A stretch of DNA of 64,000 nt from Sphingomonas elodea ATCC 31461 (GTDB lineage Bacteria; Pseudomonadota; Alphaproteobacteria; Sphingomonadales; Sphingomonadaceae): positions 82,158-146,157 of the forward strand of contig NZ_AGFU01000005.1 of NCBI RefSeq assembly GCF_000226955.1, read 5' to 3'. Positions 47,958 through 60,085 of the stretch are shown one piece after another. Position 1 is the stretch's first letter. Each line of letters begins with the position of its first letter. The position numbers were made by a program, and so were the translations under genes. The notes under the pieces are model-generated. The model searched no databases and was not told where the DNA came from. It saw only the letters and a program-made list of their open reading frames with translations.

Positions 47958-49127
47958 TCAGAGCGGCAATCCTACATAGTTTTCGGCGATCGTCGTCTGG
48001 GCTGCGCGCGACGTGGCGATATAGTCCAGGTCGGCCAACTGCATCCGGCGATCGAACGCATCGCTATCCGGGAAACGATGCATCAGCCTGGTCAGTTGCC
48101 ACGAGAAGCGCTCGGATTTCCAGACCCTGGCGAGTGCCTTTTGCGAATACCCGCCGATCGCGTCGTGATCGCCGCGCTTGAAGTGGCCAACCAGCGCCTC
48201 GGAGAGATAATGCACGTCCGACGCGGCAAGGTTGAGCCCCTTGGCGCCGGTGGGCGGCACGATGTGTGCGCTGTCGCCGGCGAGCAGCAGCCGGCCATGG
48301 CGCATCGGCTCGAACACGAAGGAGCGCAGCGGCGCGATCGACTTCTCCAGTGCCGGCCCTCGGGTGAGGTTCGCAGCCGCCTCGGGCCCCAGCCGCACGG
48401 CCAGTTCATCCCACAGCCGATCGTCGGGCCATTCGCCCAGATCTTCGTCGAGCGGAACCTGGATGTAATAGCGGCTGCGCGTGGCCGAGCGCATGGAGGC
48501 GAGTGCGAAGCCGCGGTCGTGATTGGCGTAGATCAGCTCGTGATGGCAGGGCGGCACATCGGCCAGGATGCCGAGCCAGCCGAACGGATAGACCTTCTCG
48601 AACGCGGCGCCGACGCTGGCGGGGATCGCCTTGCGCGATGGGCCGTGGAAGCCGTCGCACCCGCAGACGAAGGCAGCGTCTATCCGCTGCGCCTGCCCAT
48701 CCTTGGTGTACGTGACGTAGGGCGCGTCGCTGTCGACATCGTGCAACGCGACATCGGTGGCCTCATAGATCACCTGCAACCCGCGCTCGGGAGCGGCGTC
48801 CATCAGGTCGCGAGTGAGCTCGGTCTGGCCATAGACCAGCACGTGGTGGCCGGTGAGTTCGGTCACCGGAATGCGGATCAGCCGGTCGCCGTCTGCCAGC
48901 GCGAAGCCGTCATGCGGCAGGCCCTCGCGGTGCATGCGGTCGGCGATGCCGACTCGCTCCATCAACATGGTGGCGGTGCGCTCCAGCACGCCGGCACGGA
49001 TGCGGCCAAGCACATAGTCCGGTGTCGCACGCTCGACGACGACAACCTCGATCCTCTCCGCCCGCAGCAGATGGCCGAGCAGCAGCCCGGCGGGCCCTGC
49101 ACCGATGATCGCAACCTGGGTACGCAT
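47958..49127 (-). CDS. pobA: 4-hydroxybenzoate 3-monooxygenase
   Basis: FAD enzyme that hydroxylates 4-hydroxybenzoate to protocatechuate with NADPH and O2. The 389-residue length is standard. FAD motifs are visible: GAGPAGLLLGHLL (residues 9-21), the CGCDGFHGPSRK DG motif near 160, and LLLAGDSAHIVPPTGAKGLN near 280. RIRAGVLE and YYIQVPLDED also match PobA. It feeds the protocatechuate 4,5-cleavage operons located next to it; a divergent AraC gene probably regulates it. Confidence 0.96.
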   Translation of the reverse strand: MRTQVAIIGAGPAGLLLGHLLRAERIEVVVVERATPDYVLGRIRAGVLERTATMLMERVGIADRMHREGLPHDGFALADGDRLIRIPVTELTGHHVLVYGQTELTRDLMDAAPERGLQVIYEATDVALHDVDSDAPYVTYTKDGQAQRIDAAFVCGCDGFHGPSRKAIPASVGAAFEKVYPFGWLGILADVPPCHHELIYANHDRGFALASMRSATRSRYYIQVPLDEDLGEWPDDRLWDELAVRLGPEAAANLTRGPALEKSIAPLRSFVFEPMRHGRLLLAGDSAHIVPPTGAKGLNLAASDVHYLSEALVGHFKRGDHDAIGGYSQKALARVWKSERFSWQLTRLMHRFPDSDAFDRRMQLADLDYIATSRAAQTTIAENYVGLPL

Positions 49128-49220
49128 CCGCGCCTCTCCATCCTCGTTCGTTGAACGCGATGGTGCCGCCGTCGCCCAGGAACCGTGAGGGAGAGGTCAA
49201 CCTTTTACTTGGATGATTCG

Positions 49221-49242
49221 ACCGGACATGCGACAGTCCGGT
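49221..49242. promoter_or_regulatory. Inverted repeat at the AraC (pobR-like) start
   Basis: ACCGGAC (49221-49227) and GTCCGGT (49236-49242) with an 8-base spacer, ending two bases before ATG 49244. It could be an autoregulatory operator or an mRNA hairpin masking the start codon. Confidence 0.4.
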
Positions 49243-49243
49243 G

Positions 49244-50164
49244 ATGCGCGAGCGCAGCCCGATCCCGGCCTTTTACCTCTATGGCGAACCTCAGCGCAGC
49301 GTCGCCGAGGGCTTTGTGCATGTCGAAAGCCTCGACGACCGCTCGCGGCCCAGCGAATGGACGATCCGCCCGCACCTTCATCGCGATCTCCACCATGTGA
49401 TCCTGATCGCCGAAGGCGGCGGATCGATGACCGCGGAGGCCGAAACGGTCGCGTTCGAGGCACCCGCGCTGCTGCTGGTGCCGGCGGGAATCGTCCATGG
49501 CTTCACTTGGCATCTGGAATCGCGCGGCTGGGTCTGCACGATCGCCGACGCCTATTTCGCCCAGCTCGCCACCCGGGACGGGGCGCTGGAGATGCTGTTC
49601 CGCACACCCCGGGCGCTGATGCTGGAGATGGCCGAGGGGGAGGCCGTCGCAGGCCTGCTCGCCGAAGTGCAGCAGGAGCTGAACTGGTCCGCCCCCGGTC
49701 AGCGCGCGGCGGTGGAGGCGTCGCTGCTTGCCATCCTCGTGCGCAGCCTGCGCCGTGTCGGCGCGGCGGCCGGCAGCGGCACGGGCACCCGTCGGGCGGC
49801 GGAGATCGTCGCGCGGCTGCGGGCGCGGATCGAGGAACGGTTTCGGCTGCGGGAGCCGGTGGGCGTGCATGCGCGTGCGCTGGGAGTGAGCATCACCGCG
49901 CTGCGGCTGGCTTGCGCGCGGATTGCGGACAGCAGCCCGGCCGCCATGCTCGATGCCCGCGCACTGCTCGAGGCGCGGCGGCTGCTGCTCTATTCGAACC
50001 TGTCGGTGGGCGAGATCGCCGACGCCGTGGGCTTCGAGGATCCCGCCTATTTCTCGCGCTTCTTCGCGCGGCATGTCGGCATGTCGCCGCGCGCCTTTCG
50101 CGGGGGCGCGGCGACGAAGGCTCAGCCGGCTAGCTGCGCTTCCAGCTCGCCGAGCACGCGGTAG
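49244..50164 (+). CDS. AraC-family regulator, PobR-like
   Basis: A 306-residue AraC/XylS regulator: an N-terminal cupin-like sensor (HLHRDLHHVILIAEGGGSMT; LLLVPAGIVHGFTW) and a C-terminal double HTH (GVHARALGVSITALRLACAR; SVGEIADAVGFEDPAYFSRF, FARHVGMSPRAFR). It is divergent from pobA across 116 bases, as pobR is in several bacteria, so 4-hydroxybenzoate is the likely inducer. GTG 49241 directly before the ATG is also possible. Its 3' end overlaps ligC by 43 bases tail to tail. Confidence 0.87.
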   Translation: MRERSPIPAFYLYGEPQRSVAEGFVHVESLDDRSRPSEWTIRPHLHRDLHHVILIAEGGGSMTAEAETVAFEAPALLLVPAGIVHGFTWHLESRGWVCTIADAYFAQLATRDGALEMLFRTPRALMLEMAEGEAVAGLLAEVQQELNWSAPGQRAAVEASLLAILVRSLRRVGAAAGSGTGTRRAAEIVARLRARIEERFRLREPVGVHARALGVSITALRLACARIADSSPAAMLDARALLEARRLLLYSNLSVGEIADAVGFEDPAYFSRFFARHVGMSPRAFRGGAATKAQPASCASSSPSTR

Positions 50165-51063
50165 CAATCGAACACCTTGGCTACCGAGCTGTTCGGATCG
50201 CGCCCCTCGCGGATTGCGGACACGAACTCGCGGTCCTGCAGCTCGATGCCGTTCATCGACACATCGACCTTGCTGACGTCGATCGGCGCTTCCTTGCCGT
50301 CCACCAGATCGTCGTAGCGGGCGATATAGGTGCCGTTGTCGCAGATATAGCGGAAGAAGGTGCCGAGCGGCCCGTCATTGTTGAAGCTGAGCGACAGGGT
50401 GCAGATCGCGCCGCTCTCGCTCTTCAGCTGGATCGACATGTCCATCGCGATGCCCAGCTCGGGATGGATCGGCCCCTGCACCGCATGCGCCTGCACGATC
50501 TTACCGGCCTGATAGGCGAACAGGTCCACCGTGTGCGCGGCGTGGTGCCAGAGCAGATGATCGGTCCAGCTGCGCGGCTGGCCCTTGGCGTTGATGTTCT
50601 TGCGGCGGAAGAAATAGGTCTGCACGTCCATCTGCTGGACGGCGAGCTCGCCCGCGGTGATGCGGTTGTGGACCCATTGGTGGCTCGGATTGAAGCGGCG
50701 GGTGTGGCCGACCATGCAGACGAGGCCCGTCTCCTGCTGCTTGGCCAGCACCGCCTGCGAATCCGCCCAGCTGTCGGCGAGCGGGATCTCGACCTGGACA
50801 TGCTTGCCCGCGTTCATGCAGGCGATCGCCTGTTCGGCATGCATCTGGGTGGGGGTGCAGAGGATCACCGCATCGACATCGTCGCGGGCGAGCGCATCGG
50901 CCAGTTCGGTGGAATGATGCTTGGCGCCGTACTTCTCGGCGACGGCGGCGGCCTGGTCGGCGGTGCGGCTGATGATCGAGGTGATCTCCACCCCGTCGAT
51001 CCGCTTGAGGCCATCGAGATGCTTTTCGCCGAACGCGCCGGCACCGGCCAGGGCAATGCGCAT
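50122..51063 (-). CDS. ligC: 4-carboxy-2-hydroxymuconate-6-semialdehyde dehydrogenase
   Basis: Gfo/Idh/MocA-family NADP-dependent dehydrogenase, 313 residues, that oxidises the (hemiacetal of the) protocatechuate ring-cleavage product to 2-pyrone-4,6-dicarboxylate. The nucleotide fold begins MRIALAGAGAFGEKHLDGLK. AGKHVQVEIPLADSWAD and VCMVGHTRRFNPSHQW are family-typical and close to Sphingobium LigC. Last gene of the DUF1932-ligJ-ligA-ligB-ligC operon. Confidence 0.95.
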   Translation of the reverse strand: MRIALAGAGAFGEKHLDGLKRIDGVEITSIISRTADQAAAVAEKYGAKHHSTELADALARDDVDAVILCTPTQMHAEQAIACMNAGKHVQVEIPLADSWADSQAVLAKQQETGLVCMVGHTRRFNPSHQWVHNRITAGELAVQQMDVQTYFFRRKNINAKGQPRSWTDHLLWHHAAHTVDLFAYQAGKIVQAHAVQGPIHPELGIAMDMSIQLKSESGAICTLSLSFNNDGPLGTFFRYICDNGTYIARYDDLVDGKEAPIDVSKVDVSMNGIELQDREFVSAIREGRDPNSSVAKVFDCYRVLGELEAQLAG

Positions 51064-51085
51064 GATACTCTCCTGTAATTCTGGA

Positions 51086-52337
<1,252 letters not shown>

Positions 52338-52341
<4 letters not shown>

Positions 52342-53363
52342 AGCCCCCTCGCCTTCAGCTGCGCGTCGAGCCGCGGGAAGACGCGGCGGGCATTGCCCTC
52401 GAAGATCGCGTGGCGCTCCGCCTCGGGCAGGTTCAGCGCGTCGACATAGCGCTTGGTATCGTCGAAATAATGGCCGGTGGTGGGATCGATGCCGCGCACC
52501 GCGCCGACCATCTCGGAGCCGAACAGGATGTTCTTCTTGTCGATCACATCGGCCAGCAGGTTGATGCCCGGCTGGTGATAGACGCAGGTATCGAAGAAGA
52601 TGTTGTGCATCAGATGCTCGTCGAGCGACGGCTTCTTCAGCATGTCCGCAAGGCCGCGATAGCGCCCCCAGTGATAGGGCACCGCGCCGCCGCCATGGGG
52701 CACGATGAAGCGCAGCGTCGGGAAATCCTTGAACAGGTCGCCTTCGAGCAGTTGCATGAACGCGATCGTGTCCGCCGCGATGTAATAGCCGCCGGTCGCG
52801 TGCATCGCCGGGTTGCAGCTGCCCGAGACGTGGATCATCGCCGGCACGTCGAGCTCGACCATCTTCTCGTAGAACGGGTACCAGTAGCGGTCGGTCAGCG
52901 GCGGATGGGTGAAGTGGCCGCCGCCGGGATCGGGATTGAGGTTGCAGCCGATGAAGCCGAGCTCGGTGACGCAGCGCTCCAGTTCCTCGATCGAGCCCTG
53001 CATGTTGGCCTTGGGGCTCTGCGGCAGCATGCACACGCCGACGAACGTCTCGGGATAGAGGCCGACGACGCGCGCGATCAGATCGTTGCAGCGCCGCGCC
53101 CATTCCTTCGCCACGGTCTCGTCGCCGACATGCGGCGCCATCGCCGAGGCGCGGGGCGAGAAGATCGTCAGGTCGGCGCCGCGCTCCTTTATCAGGCGCA
53201 ACTGGTTGGCCTCGATCGTCTCGCGAATCTCGTCGTCGCTGATCTCGGGATAGGGCGGCGGGCAGGTGCCGGCCTTGAACGCGGCCTTCTGCGCCTCGCG
53301 CCAGGCATCGTGCGCCTTGGGCAGCACGGTATAATGGCCATGGCAGTCGATGATCATCGTCAT
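52338..53363 (-). CDS. ligJ: 4-oxalomesaconate hydratase
   Basis: A 341-residue amidohydrolase-fold zinc hydratase that adds water to 4-oxalomesaconate, giving 4-carboxy-4-hydroxy-2-oxoadipate. IIDCHGHYTVLP holds the first two histidines. NLNPDPGGGHFTHPPLTDRY, PHGGGAVPYHWGRYRG and ILFGSEMVGAVRG are characteristic of LigJ. Start ATG 53363 overlaps the upstream gene's stop. Confidence 0.95.
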
Positions 53364-54244
53364 TGGGACTTCATCCTCTCCTCGATCGCGGCGAGCTTGG
53401 GCGCCAGCCCCTCGGGCGGGGTGCCGAGCCCGAGCATGCCGATCGCGCGCTGGCGCTCGACCGTGCCGCGGGTCATGGCGGCGCCGGTGCCCAGCGCCTC
53501 CAGCGTCTTGACCACTTCCTCCATCTCGGCGGCGCGGCGCAGCCCGTGGATCATCATGCGGTCGAAATTGTAATCGGCGCGCGCCTCCCAGGGCCGGGCG
53601 CGCTCGCTGGCATCGAGCGAGGCGAGCACCGCGTCGCGCACCCCCGCCGCCTCGGCGGCGAGCACGCATTCGGCGGTCAGCGCCTCGATGCCCTTCACCA
53701 TCACCGACCGGATCATCTTGATCGACGAGGCGCGACCGATCGCATCGCCGACCACGCTGACATTCTGGAAGCCGAGGAGGGCGAGCGCCGCCGCCGCCGC
53801 TTGCGCCCGCGCACCGCTCAGCAGCAACGGCACGGCGAGCCGCGCGGGATCGACCGGCGCGAGGATGGCGAGATCGACATAGTGCGCGCCCGCCGCCTCG
53901 ACCGCGCGGGCGGCAGCCTGCTTGGTCTGCGGGGCGACGCTGTTGCCGTCGCAATAAAGGGCGCCGGGGGCGAGATACGGGGCGGCCGCCTCGGCGGCAG
54001 CCAGCGCCTGATCCGCGGTGACGAGCGACAGCACCAGCGGACGATTGCCAAGTGCCTCGGCCAGCGTCTCGGCGCCCTCCACGCCGGCATCGGCATAGCG
54101 CTCGTGCATCGCCGGGGCATCGGCGGTGCCGGTCTTGCGGTCGAACACGCGCGCACCGGCTTCCCATCCGCCCGCACGAGCGAAGGTCGAGCCTGCCTCT
54201 CCAAAGCCGATCAGGGCGATCCTTTCTTGCATGGCAGGCGGCAT
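53360..54244 (-). CDS. NAD(P)-binding DUF1932 oxidoreductase in the lig operon
   Basis: A 294-residue 6-phosphogluconate-dehydrogenase-like protein: Rossmann N-terminus (RIALIGFGEAGSTFARAGGW) and a C-terminal DUF1932 helical domain (RASSIKMIRSVMVKGIEALT, NYDRMMIHG-type NFDRMMIHGLRRAAEMEEV). It is first in the ligJABC operon and overlaps ligJ as ATGA. A similar gene accompanies sphingomonad protocatechuate clusters (orf1 near ligK in SYK-6, as I recall). Its reaction is not established. ATG 54232 is an alternative start; neither has a good ribosome site. Confidence 0.83.
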   Translation of the reverse strand: MPPAMQERIALIGFGEAGSTFARAGGWEAGARVFDRKTGTADAPAMHERYADAGVEGAETLAEALGNRPLVLSLVTADQALAAAEAAAPYLAPGALYCDGNSVAPQTKQAAARAVEAAGAHYVDLAILAPVDPARLAVPLLLSGARAQAAAAALALLGFQNVSVVGDAIGRASSIKMIRSVMVKGIEALTAECVLAAEAAGVRDAVLASLDASERARPWEARADYNFDRMMIHGLRRAAEMEEVVKTLEALGTGAAMTRGTVERQRAIGMLGLGTPPEGLAPKLAAIEERMKSQ

Positions 54245-54288
54245 GGCCGAGGCAGGTGGGGCCGGCCAATCGAATCCGCCGGCCGGCT

Positions 54289-54304
54289 ATAAGTTTTTAC
54301 GTAT
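54289..54304 (-). promoter_or_regulatory. Candidate LigR operator of the DUF1932-ligJABC operon
   Basis: Minus strand ATACGTAAAAACTTAT, 45 bases upstream of ATG 54244. It matches the site upstream of ligK (ATTAGCAAAAACTAAT) at 12 of 16 positions and in the same orientation to its target. It overlaps the stop codon of the LysR gene. Confidence 0.6.
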
Positions 54305-55454
54305 AGAGCATTGCCGCAGAGGCTTGCAGCAGTTCCAGGAAGCCGGCCTGCGCGCGCGTCGGCCGCCAGTCCGCGCGGTGCGTGACCCCGATCGTGCGGG
54401 TAACGGCGCCGGGCGCCGGGCCGAGGTCGACCAGGATCCCCGCCGCCAGTTCGATCGCGAGCTGGTCCACCGATAGCAGGGTGAGCTCGTCGCCTGCCTG
54501 GAGCAGTTCCCGGATGGTCATCACCGATCCGCATTCGATCGGCACCGAAGGCAAGGGCCCGCCGATCGCGGCGAACAGGTTGCGCCAGAGCGTGCGGAGC
54601 GGCGTCCCCTCCGATGGCACGATCCAGCCATAACGGTGCAGCGCCGCCAGCCGATCTCTCTCCGTCAGCAGCGGGTGCCCGGCACGACCGATGATCGTCG
54701 GGCGATCGTCGAACAGCCGAAGCTGCACCAGATCGGGGCCGAGCGTTTCGGGATCGCGCAGCGCGCCGATCATCAGGTCGATCTCGCCGTCGCGAAGCGG
54801 GCCTGCCAGCTCGCCATGCGCGCCTTCGTGGATCAGGATATCGATCCCCGCATGGGCGCGGCGGAAGGCGTTGATCGCATGGGGCAAAAGCCGCGCCCGG
54901 CAGAGCGGCATCGCGCCCACCGAGATGCGGCCCGAGGTGCGACCGAGCAGTTCGCCCAGATCCTCCACGCCTGCCCGGAGCTCGGCCAGCGCCAGCCGCA
55001 GCCGCCGCGCCACCTGCACGCCGTGATGGGTGAGGACCAGGCCCCGCCCCCGCCGATCGACCAGCCGCTGCCCCAGCGCCAGCCCCAGGTCGCCGACCGC
55101 GCGGTGCAGCGAGGAGACCGTCACCCCCGCCCGCTTCGCCGCCGCTGGATAGCTCCCCTGCTGTGCCAGCGCGACGAAGGCACGGAGCTGCGCCGCCGTA
55201 ACCCGGTTGCTGCCGATCAGCCGCAGCGCCGCCTCCACCCGCGGCACCAGCCGAAGCGCGGCTTGCGTAGGCTCCAGGCCACCGGGGCGACGCTCGAACA
55301 GCGCGAGGCCAAGCTGCGCCTCCAGCTTGGCGATTCCCTGCGTGGCGGCCGGCTGGGTCAGGTGCACCGCTTCCGCCGCGCGGCTGACGCTGCCGAGGCG
55401 AACGGCGGCCGCCATGGCGGCAAGATGACGGATATTGAGCTGATCGACCTGCAC
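54297..55454 (-). CDS. ligR: LysR-family regulator with two HTH domains (LigR-like)
   Basis: A 385-residue regulator, about 80 longer than usual LysR proteins. The first HTH covers residues 9-66 (RHLAAMAAAVRLGSVSRAAE, LTQPAATQGIAKLEAQLGLA); a second HTH covers about 86-145 (QLRAFVALAQQGSYPAAAKR, VTVSSLHRAVGDLGLALGQR). The effector domain follows (ISVGAMPLCRARLLPHAINA to the C-terminus). It lies between the two protocatechuate operons, like LigR, which activates them in response to protocatechuate or gallate. It starts with GTG 55454. Confidence 0.85.
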   Translation of the reverse strand: MQVDQLNIRHLAAMAAAVRLGSVSRAAEAVHLTQPAATQGIAKLEAQLGLALFERRPGGLEPTQAALRLVPRVEAALRLIGSNRVTAAQLRAFVALAQQGSYPAAAKRAGVTVSSLHRAVGDLGLALGQRLVDRRGRGLVLTHHGVQVARRLRLALAELRAGVEDLGELLGRTSGRISVGAMPLCRARLLPHAINAFRRAHAGIDILIHEGAHGELAGPLRDGEIDLMIGALRDPETLGPDLVQLRLFDDRPTIIGRAGHPLLTERDRLAALHRYGWIVPSEGTPLRTLWRNLFAAIGGPLPSVPIECGSVMTIRELLQAGDELTLLSVDQLAIELAAGILVDLGPAPGAVTRTIGVTHRADWRPTRAQAGFLELLQASAAMLYT

Positions 55455-55462
55455 GCAGCACG

Positions 55463-55478
55463 ATTAGCAAAAACTAAT
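55463..55478 (+). promoter_or_regulatory. Candidate LigR operator of the ligKUI operon
   Basis: ATTAGCAAAAACTAAT, an inverted repeat ATTAG-N6-CTAAT of T-N11-A type, 80 bases upstream of the ligK ATG and nine bases before the ligR start. A related copy lies before the divergent-side operon at 54289-54304. Confidence 0.65.
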
Positions 55479-55557
55479 GCCCCTGGCATCCTTCCGATTG
55501 GCCCGGCCGGACCGGGGCGCGCACCTCCACCGGCAAAAGAAGCCAAGAGGAGCTGCC

Positions 55558-56224
55558 ATGTCGGGCATCGTCGTCCAGAATATCGAACGTGCCGATCCTG
55601 CGGTGATCGACGGCCTCGCCCATGCCGGCGTCGCGACCGTCCACGAGGCGCAGGGCCGAACCGGCCTGCTCGCACCGCAAATGCGCCCGATCTATGCCGG
55701 TGCGCGGATCGCCGGCAGCGCCGTCACCATCTCCGCGCCGCCGGGGGACAACTGGATGGTCCATGTCGCGATCGAGCAGCTTCGCGACGGCGACATCCTC
55801 GTGCTGGCGCCGACAAGCCCCTGTTCCGATGGGTATTTCGGAGACTTGCTGGCGACCTCGGCCCAGGCGCGCGGCTGCCGCGGGTTGATCATCGACGCGG
55901 GCGTGCGCGACATTCGCGACCTGACGGCGATGGGCTTTCCGGTCTGGTCCAAGGCGGTCCATGCGCAGGGCACGATCAAGGCCACGCTGGGCTCGGTCAA
56001 CGTGCCGGTGGTATGCGCCAATGCGCTGGTGAACGCCGGCGACGTGATCGTGGCGGACGATGACGGCGTGTGCGTCGTGCCGCGCGCGCAGGCTGCTGCG
56101 GTGCTGGAAAAGGCGCAGGCCCGCGAGGCACTGGAAGAAGCCAAGCGCAAGCGGCTGGCGGCAGGCGAGCTCGGCCTCGACATCTACAACATGCGTCCCC
56201 GCCTCGAAGAAATGGGCCTGAAAT

Positions 56225-56232
<8 letters not shown>
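55558..56232 (+). CDS. ligK: 4-carboxy-4-hydroxy-2-oxoadipate aldolase
   Basis: Last enzyme of the 4,5-cleavage pathway, splitting its substrate to pyruvate and oxaloacetate. A 224-residue RraA-like class II aldolase: [40 protein letters not shown], and the metal/substrate loop [16 protein letters not shown]-type region ([20 protein letters not shown]). AGAGGAG lies six bases before ATG 55558. It overlaps ligU by eight bases. Confidence 0.95.
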
Positions 56233-58161
<1,929 letters not shown>

Positions 58162-58201
58162 ACGTCGGGACCGGGCAGATCGCCGCCCGGTCCCGCACCG
58201 T

Positions 58202-59164
58202 TCAGCCGATCACCTTCACCCGCTGATCGATGCGGCCGAAAAAGGCAGCGTCCTTGCCCACCTGCATCGCCACGCGGTCGCCGTCGCCAAGGAAGGGTGT
58301 GCGAAATTCGCCATGCGCGATCCGCTCGATTGCCCGGCGCTCCGAAATGCAGGTCGAGCCAACCACCGCATGCTCCGGGTTGGAGACGGTGCCCGATCCG
58401 ATGATCGTGCCCGCCGGCAGGCTGCGGGTCGCTGCAGCATGGGCGATCAGCTCGTGAAAGCCATAGGCCATGGCCTGCCCGTTAGGATGGCCGAACCACG
58501 CGCCATTGACCTCGACGGTGAGCGACAGACAGACCCGCCCGTCACGCCAGGCCTCGCCCAGCTCGTCCGGCGTCACCGCGAAGGGTGCGACGCTGCAGGC
58601 GGGCTTGGCCTGCACCCAGCCGAAGCCGGTCTTCATCTCGATCGGCGCGATCGTGCGGAGCGACCAGTCGTTGATCAGCACGACCAGCCGCACATGGGCG
58701 AGCGCCTCGTCCGCCGGGCAGCCCATCGGCACGGGCCCGGTGACCACGCCGAACTCGCCCTCAAAGTCGATCCCGTCTGCGGCAGAGGGGAACGGCACCT
58801 CCGCTGCAGGCGCGAGGAACTCGTGGCTCATGCCCTGATACATCAATGGCTTGTCGGTTTCGATCGGGGGCAGGTTGAACGCCTGCTGCATCAGTTCGCC
58901 ATGCGTCGGGAAGGCGGAGCCGTCGAGCCACTGCCAGGTGCGCGGCAGCGGCGCGCGAAGCTCGGCGGGATCGAGGTCCGCCCCCTGCCCCACCGCCACG
59001 CGGTCGGCCAGCGCGCCGAGCGCGGGCAATGCGGCCTCCCAGCGGTCGAGTGCGCCGAGCAGATTGGGCCATTCCGGTCCGGCAGAAAGGCCGCGCGTAC
59101 CGTCGGCGGAAACGACGAGTAGTTCGCCGTCGGCCGTGCCGTTGTCGCGGGTTGCAAAGCGCAT
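58202..59164 (-). CDS. Fumarylacetoacetate hydrolase-family protein
   Basis: A 320-residue FAH-superfamily enzyme. The metal site appears in DFEGEFGVVTGPVPMG (the usual D-x-E-x-E-hydrophobic pattern), LVVLINDWSLRTIAP and the C-terminal GTIIGSGTVSNPEHAV. Such enzymes hydrolyse C-C bonds of ring-cleavage products or decarboxylate 2-oxo acids. AGAAGGAA lies seven bases before ATG 59164. Last gene of the unassigned aromatic operon; likely acts late in that pathway. Confidence 0.9.
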   Translation of the reverse strand: MRFATRDNGTADGELLVVSADGTRGLSAGPEWPNLLGALDRWEAALPALGALADRVAVGQGADLDPAELRAPLPRTWQWLDGSAFPTHGELMQQAFNLPPIETDKPLMYQGMSHEFLAPAAEVPFPSAADGIDFEGEFGVVTGPVPMGCPADEALAHVRLVVLINDWSLRTIAPIEMKTGFGWVQAKPACSVAPFAVTPDELGEAWRDGRVCLSLTVEVNGAWFGHPNGQAMAYGFHELIAHAAATRSLPAGTIIGSGTVSNPEHAVVGSTCISERRAIERIAHGEFRTPFLGDGDRVAMQVGKDAAFFGRIDQRVKVIG

Positions 59165-59192
59165 GGTCGGTTCCTTCTCGTAATGGGGGAAG

Positions 59193-60083
59193 TCAGCCGG
59201 TCGCCAAGGCGGCGGAGACCAGTGCAGGAAGGTCGGGCTCGGCATGGAAGCCCAGTGCTTCGGCACGCGCAGTCGCCAGCGGCGGGTAGCTGCCGAAGGC
59301 CCGGCGCAGGGCCGGCTGCTCGGCATGGCCGATACTTGCGTGGGGAAAGCGAGCCACAAGCTCCGCGACGAGGTCGCTCATCGTGACCCGTAGCGCCGGC
59401 AGGGTAACTGCTTCCCCCGCGGTCCAGTCTGCGAACAGTGCAGCGACGCAGTTGGCGGCGCAGGCCTCGACCGAGCAGAGCCAGCTCGTCGCGTCCGGCG
59501 CAACCGGCAGCGTGTAGGGTTCACCCGCCCGCGCGGCATGGAACAGGTCGCTCAGGAAGGCGGAACCGAAACCGCGGTGGTCCCTAGGCCGGGCGACGAT
59601 ACCGGGGAGCCGAAGCACCGCGCCTTCGATCGCGCCCCGGCGTACTGCATCGGCGAAGGCGATCTCCACCATTCGCTTGTGCGTGCCATAGACGCTGTCC
59701 GGCACGGGCACGGTGCGATCGTCCACGGGCGCGGCGGGCGCGGCGCCGAACACCGCGATCGAGCCGGCCATTACCAGTCGACGACCCTGCATCGCCTCGA
59801 TCAGGGCGAGCGGTACGTCCAGGTTGACCGCCCGCGAGACCAAGGGACTGCGCTCCGCTACGCCGCCGGGCAGCGCCGCCAGGTGGAGCAACGCGTCACA
59901 GTCGCGGGTCGCATGAGCGAGCACGGCTGGAGCGGTCAGGTCGCCCGTCAGCCGTGGTTCGGGACCGATCGAAGAGAAGGCGCGATCGACCAGCAGCACC
60001 TGGACGGCTGCATGGCTCTCGCGCAGCCGCCGGACGACCGCCCGGCCGACAAAGCCGTCTGCACCGGTGATCGTCAGACGCAT
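59193..60083 (-). CDS. NAD-dependent epimerase/dehydratase (extended SDR, DenD-like)
   Basis: A 296-residue extended short-chain dehydrogenase. The NAD loop is TITGADGFVGRAVV (residues 4-17), the mid-chain ALLHLAALPGGVAERSP matches the family's NAAA-type region, and the active site is YGTHK (Tyr and Lys, about residues 131-135) after MAGSIAVFG. It resembles D-erythronate dehydrogenase-like proteins. Its role in an aromatic operon is unclear; oxidation of a side-chain alcohol is one possibility. Confidence 0.83.
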   Translation of the reverse strand: MRLTITGADGFVGRAVVRRLRESHAAVQVLLVDRAFSSIGPEPRLTGDLTAPAVLAHATRDCDALLHLAALPGGVAERSPLVSRAVNLDVPLALIEAMQGRRLVMAGSIAVFGAAPAAPVDDRTVPVPDSVYGTHKRMVEIAFADAVRRGAIEGAVLRLPGIVARPRDHRGFGSAFLSDLFHAARAGEPYTLPVAPDATSWLCSVEACAANCVAALFADWTAGEAVTLPALRVTMSDLVAELVARFPHASIGHAEQPALRRAFGSYPPLATARAEALGFHAEPDLPALVSAALATG

Positions 60084-60085
60084 GG

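Noticed and set aside
49200-50200. Tail-to-tail overlap of the AraC gene and ligC (43 bases) as a sign of a wrong gene end
   Set aside because: Both frames have good domain support up to the overlap, and the AraC tail beyond the HTH is simply non-conserved.
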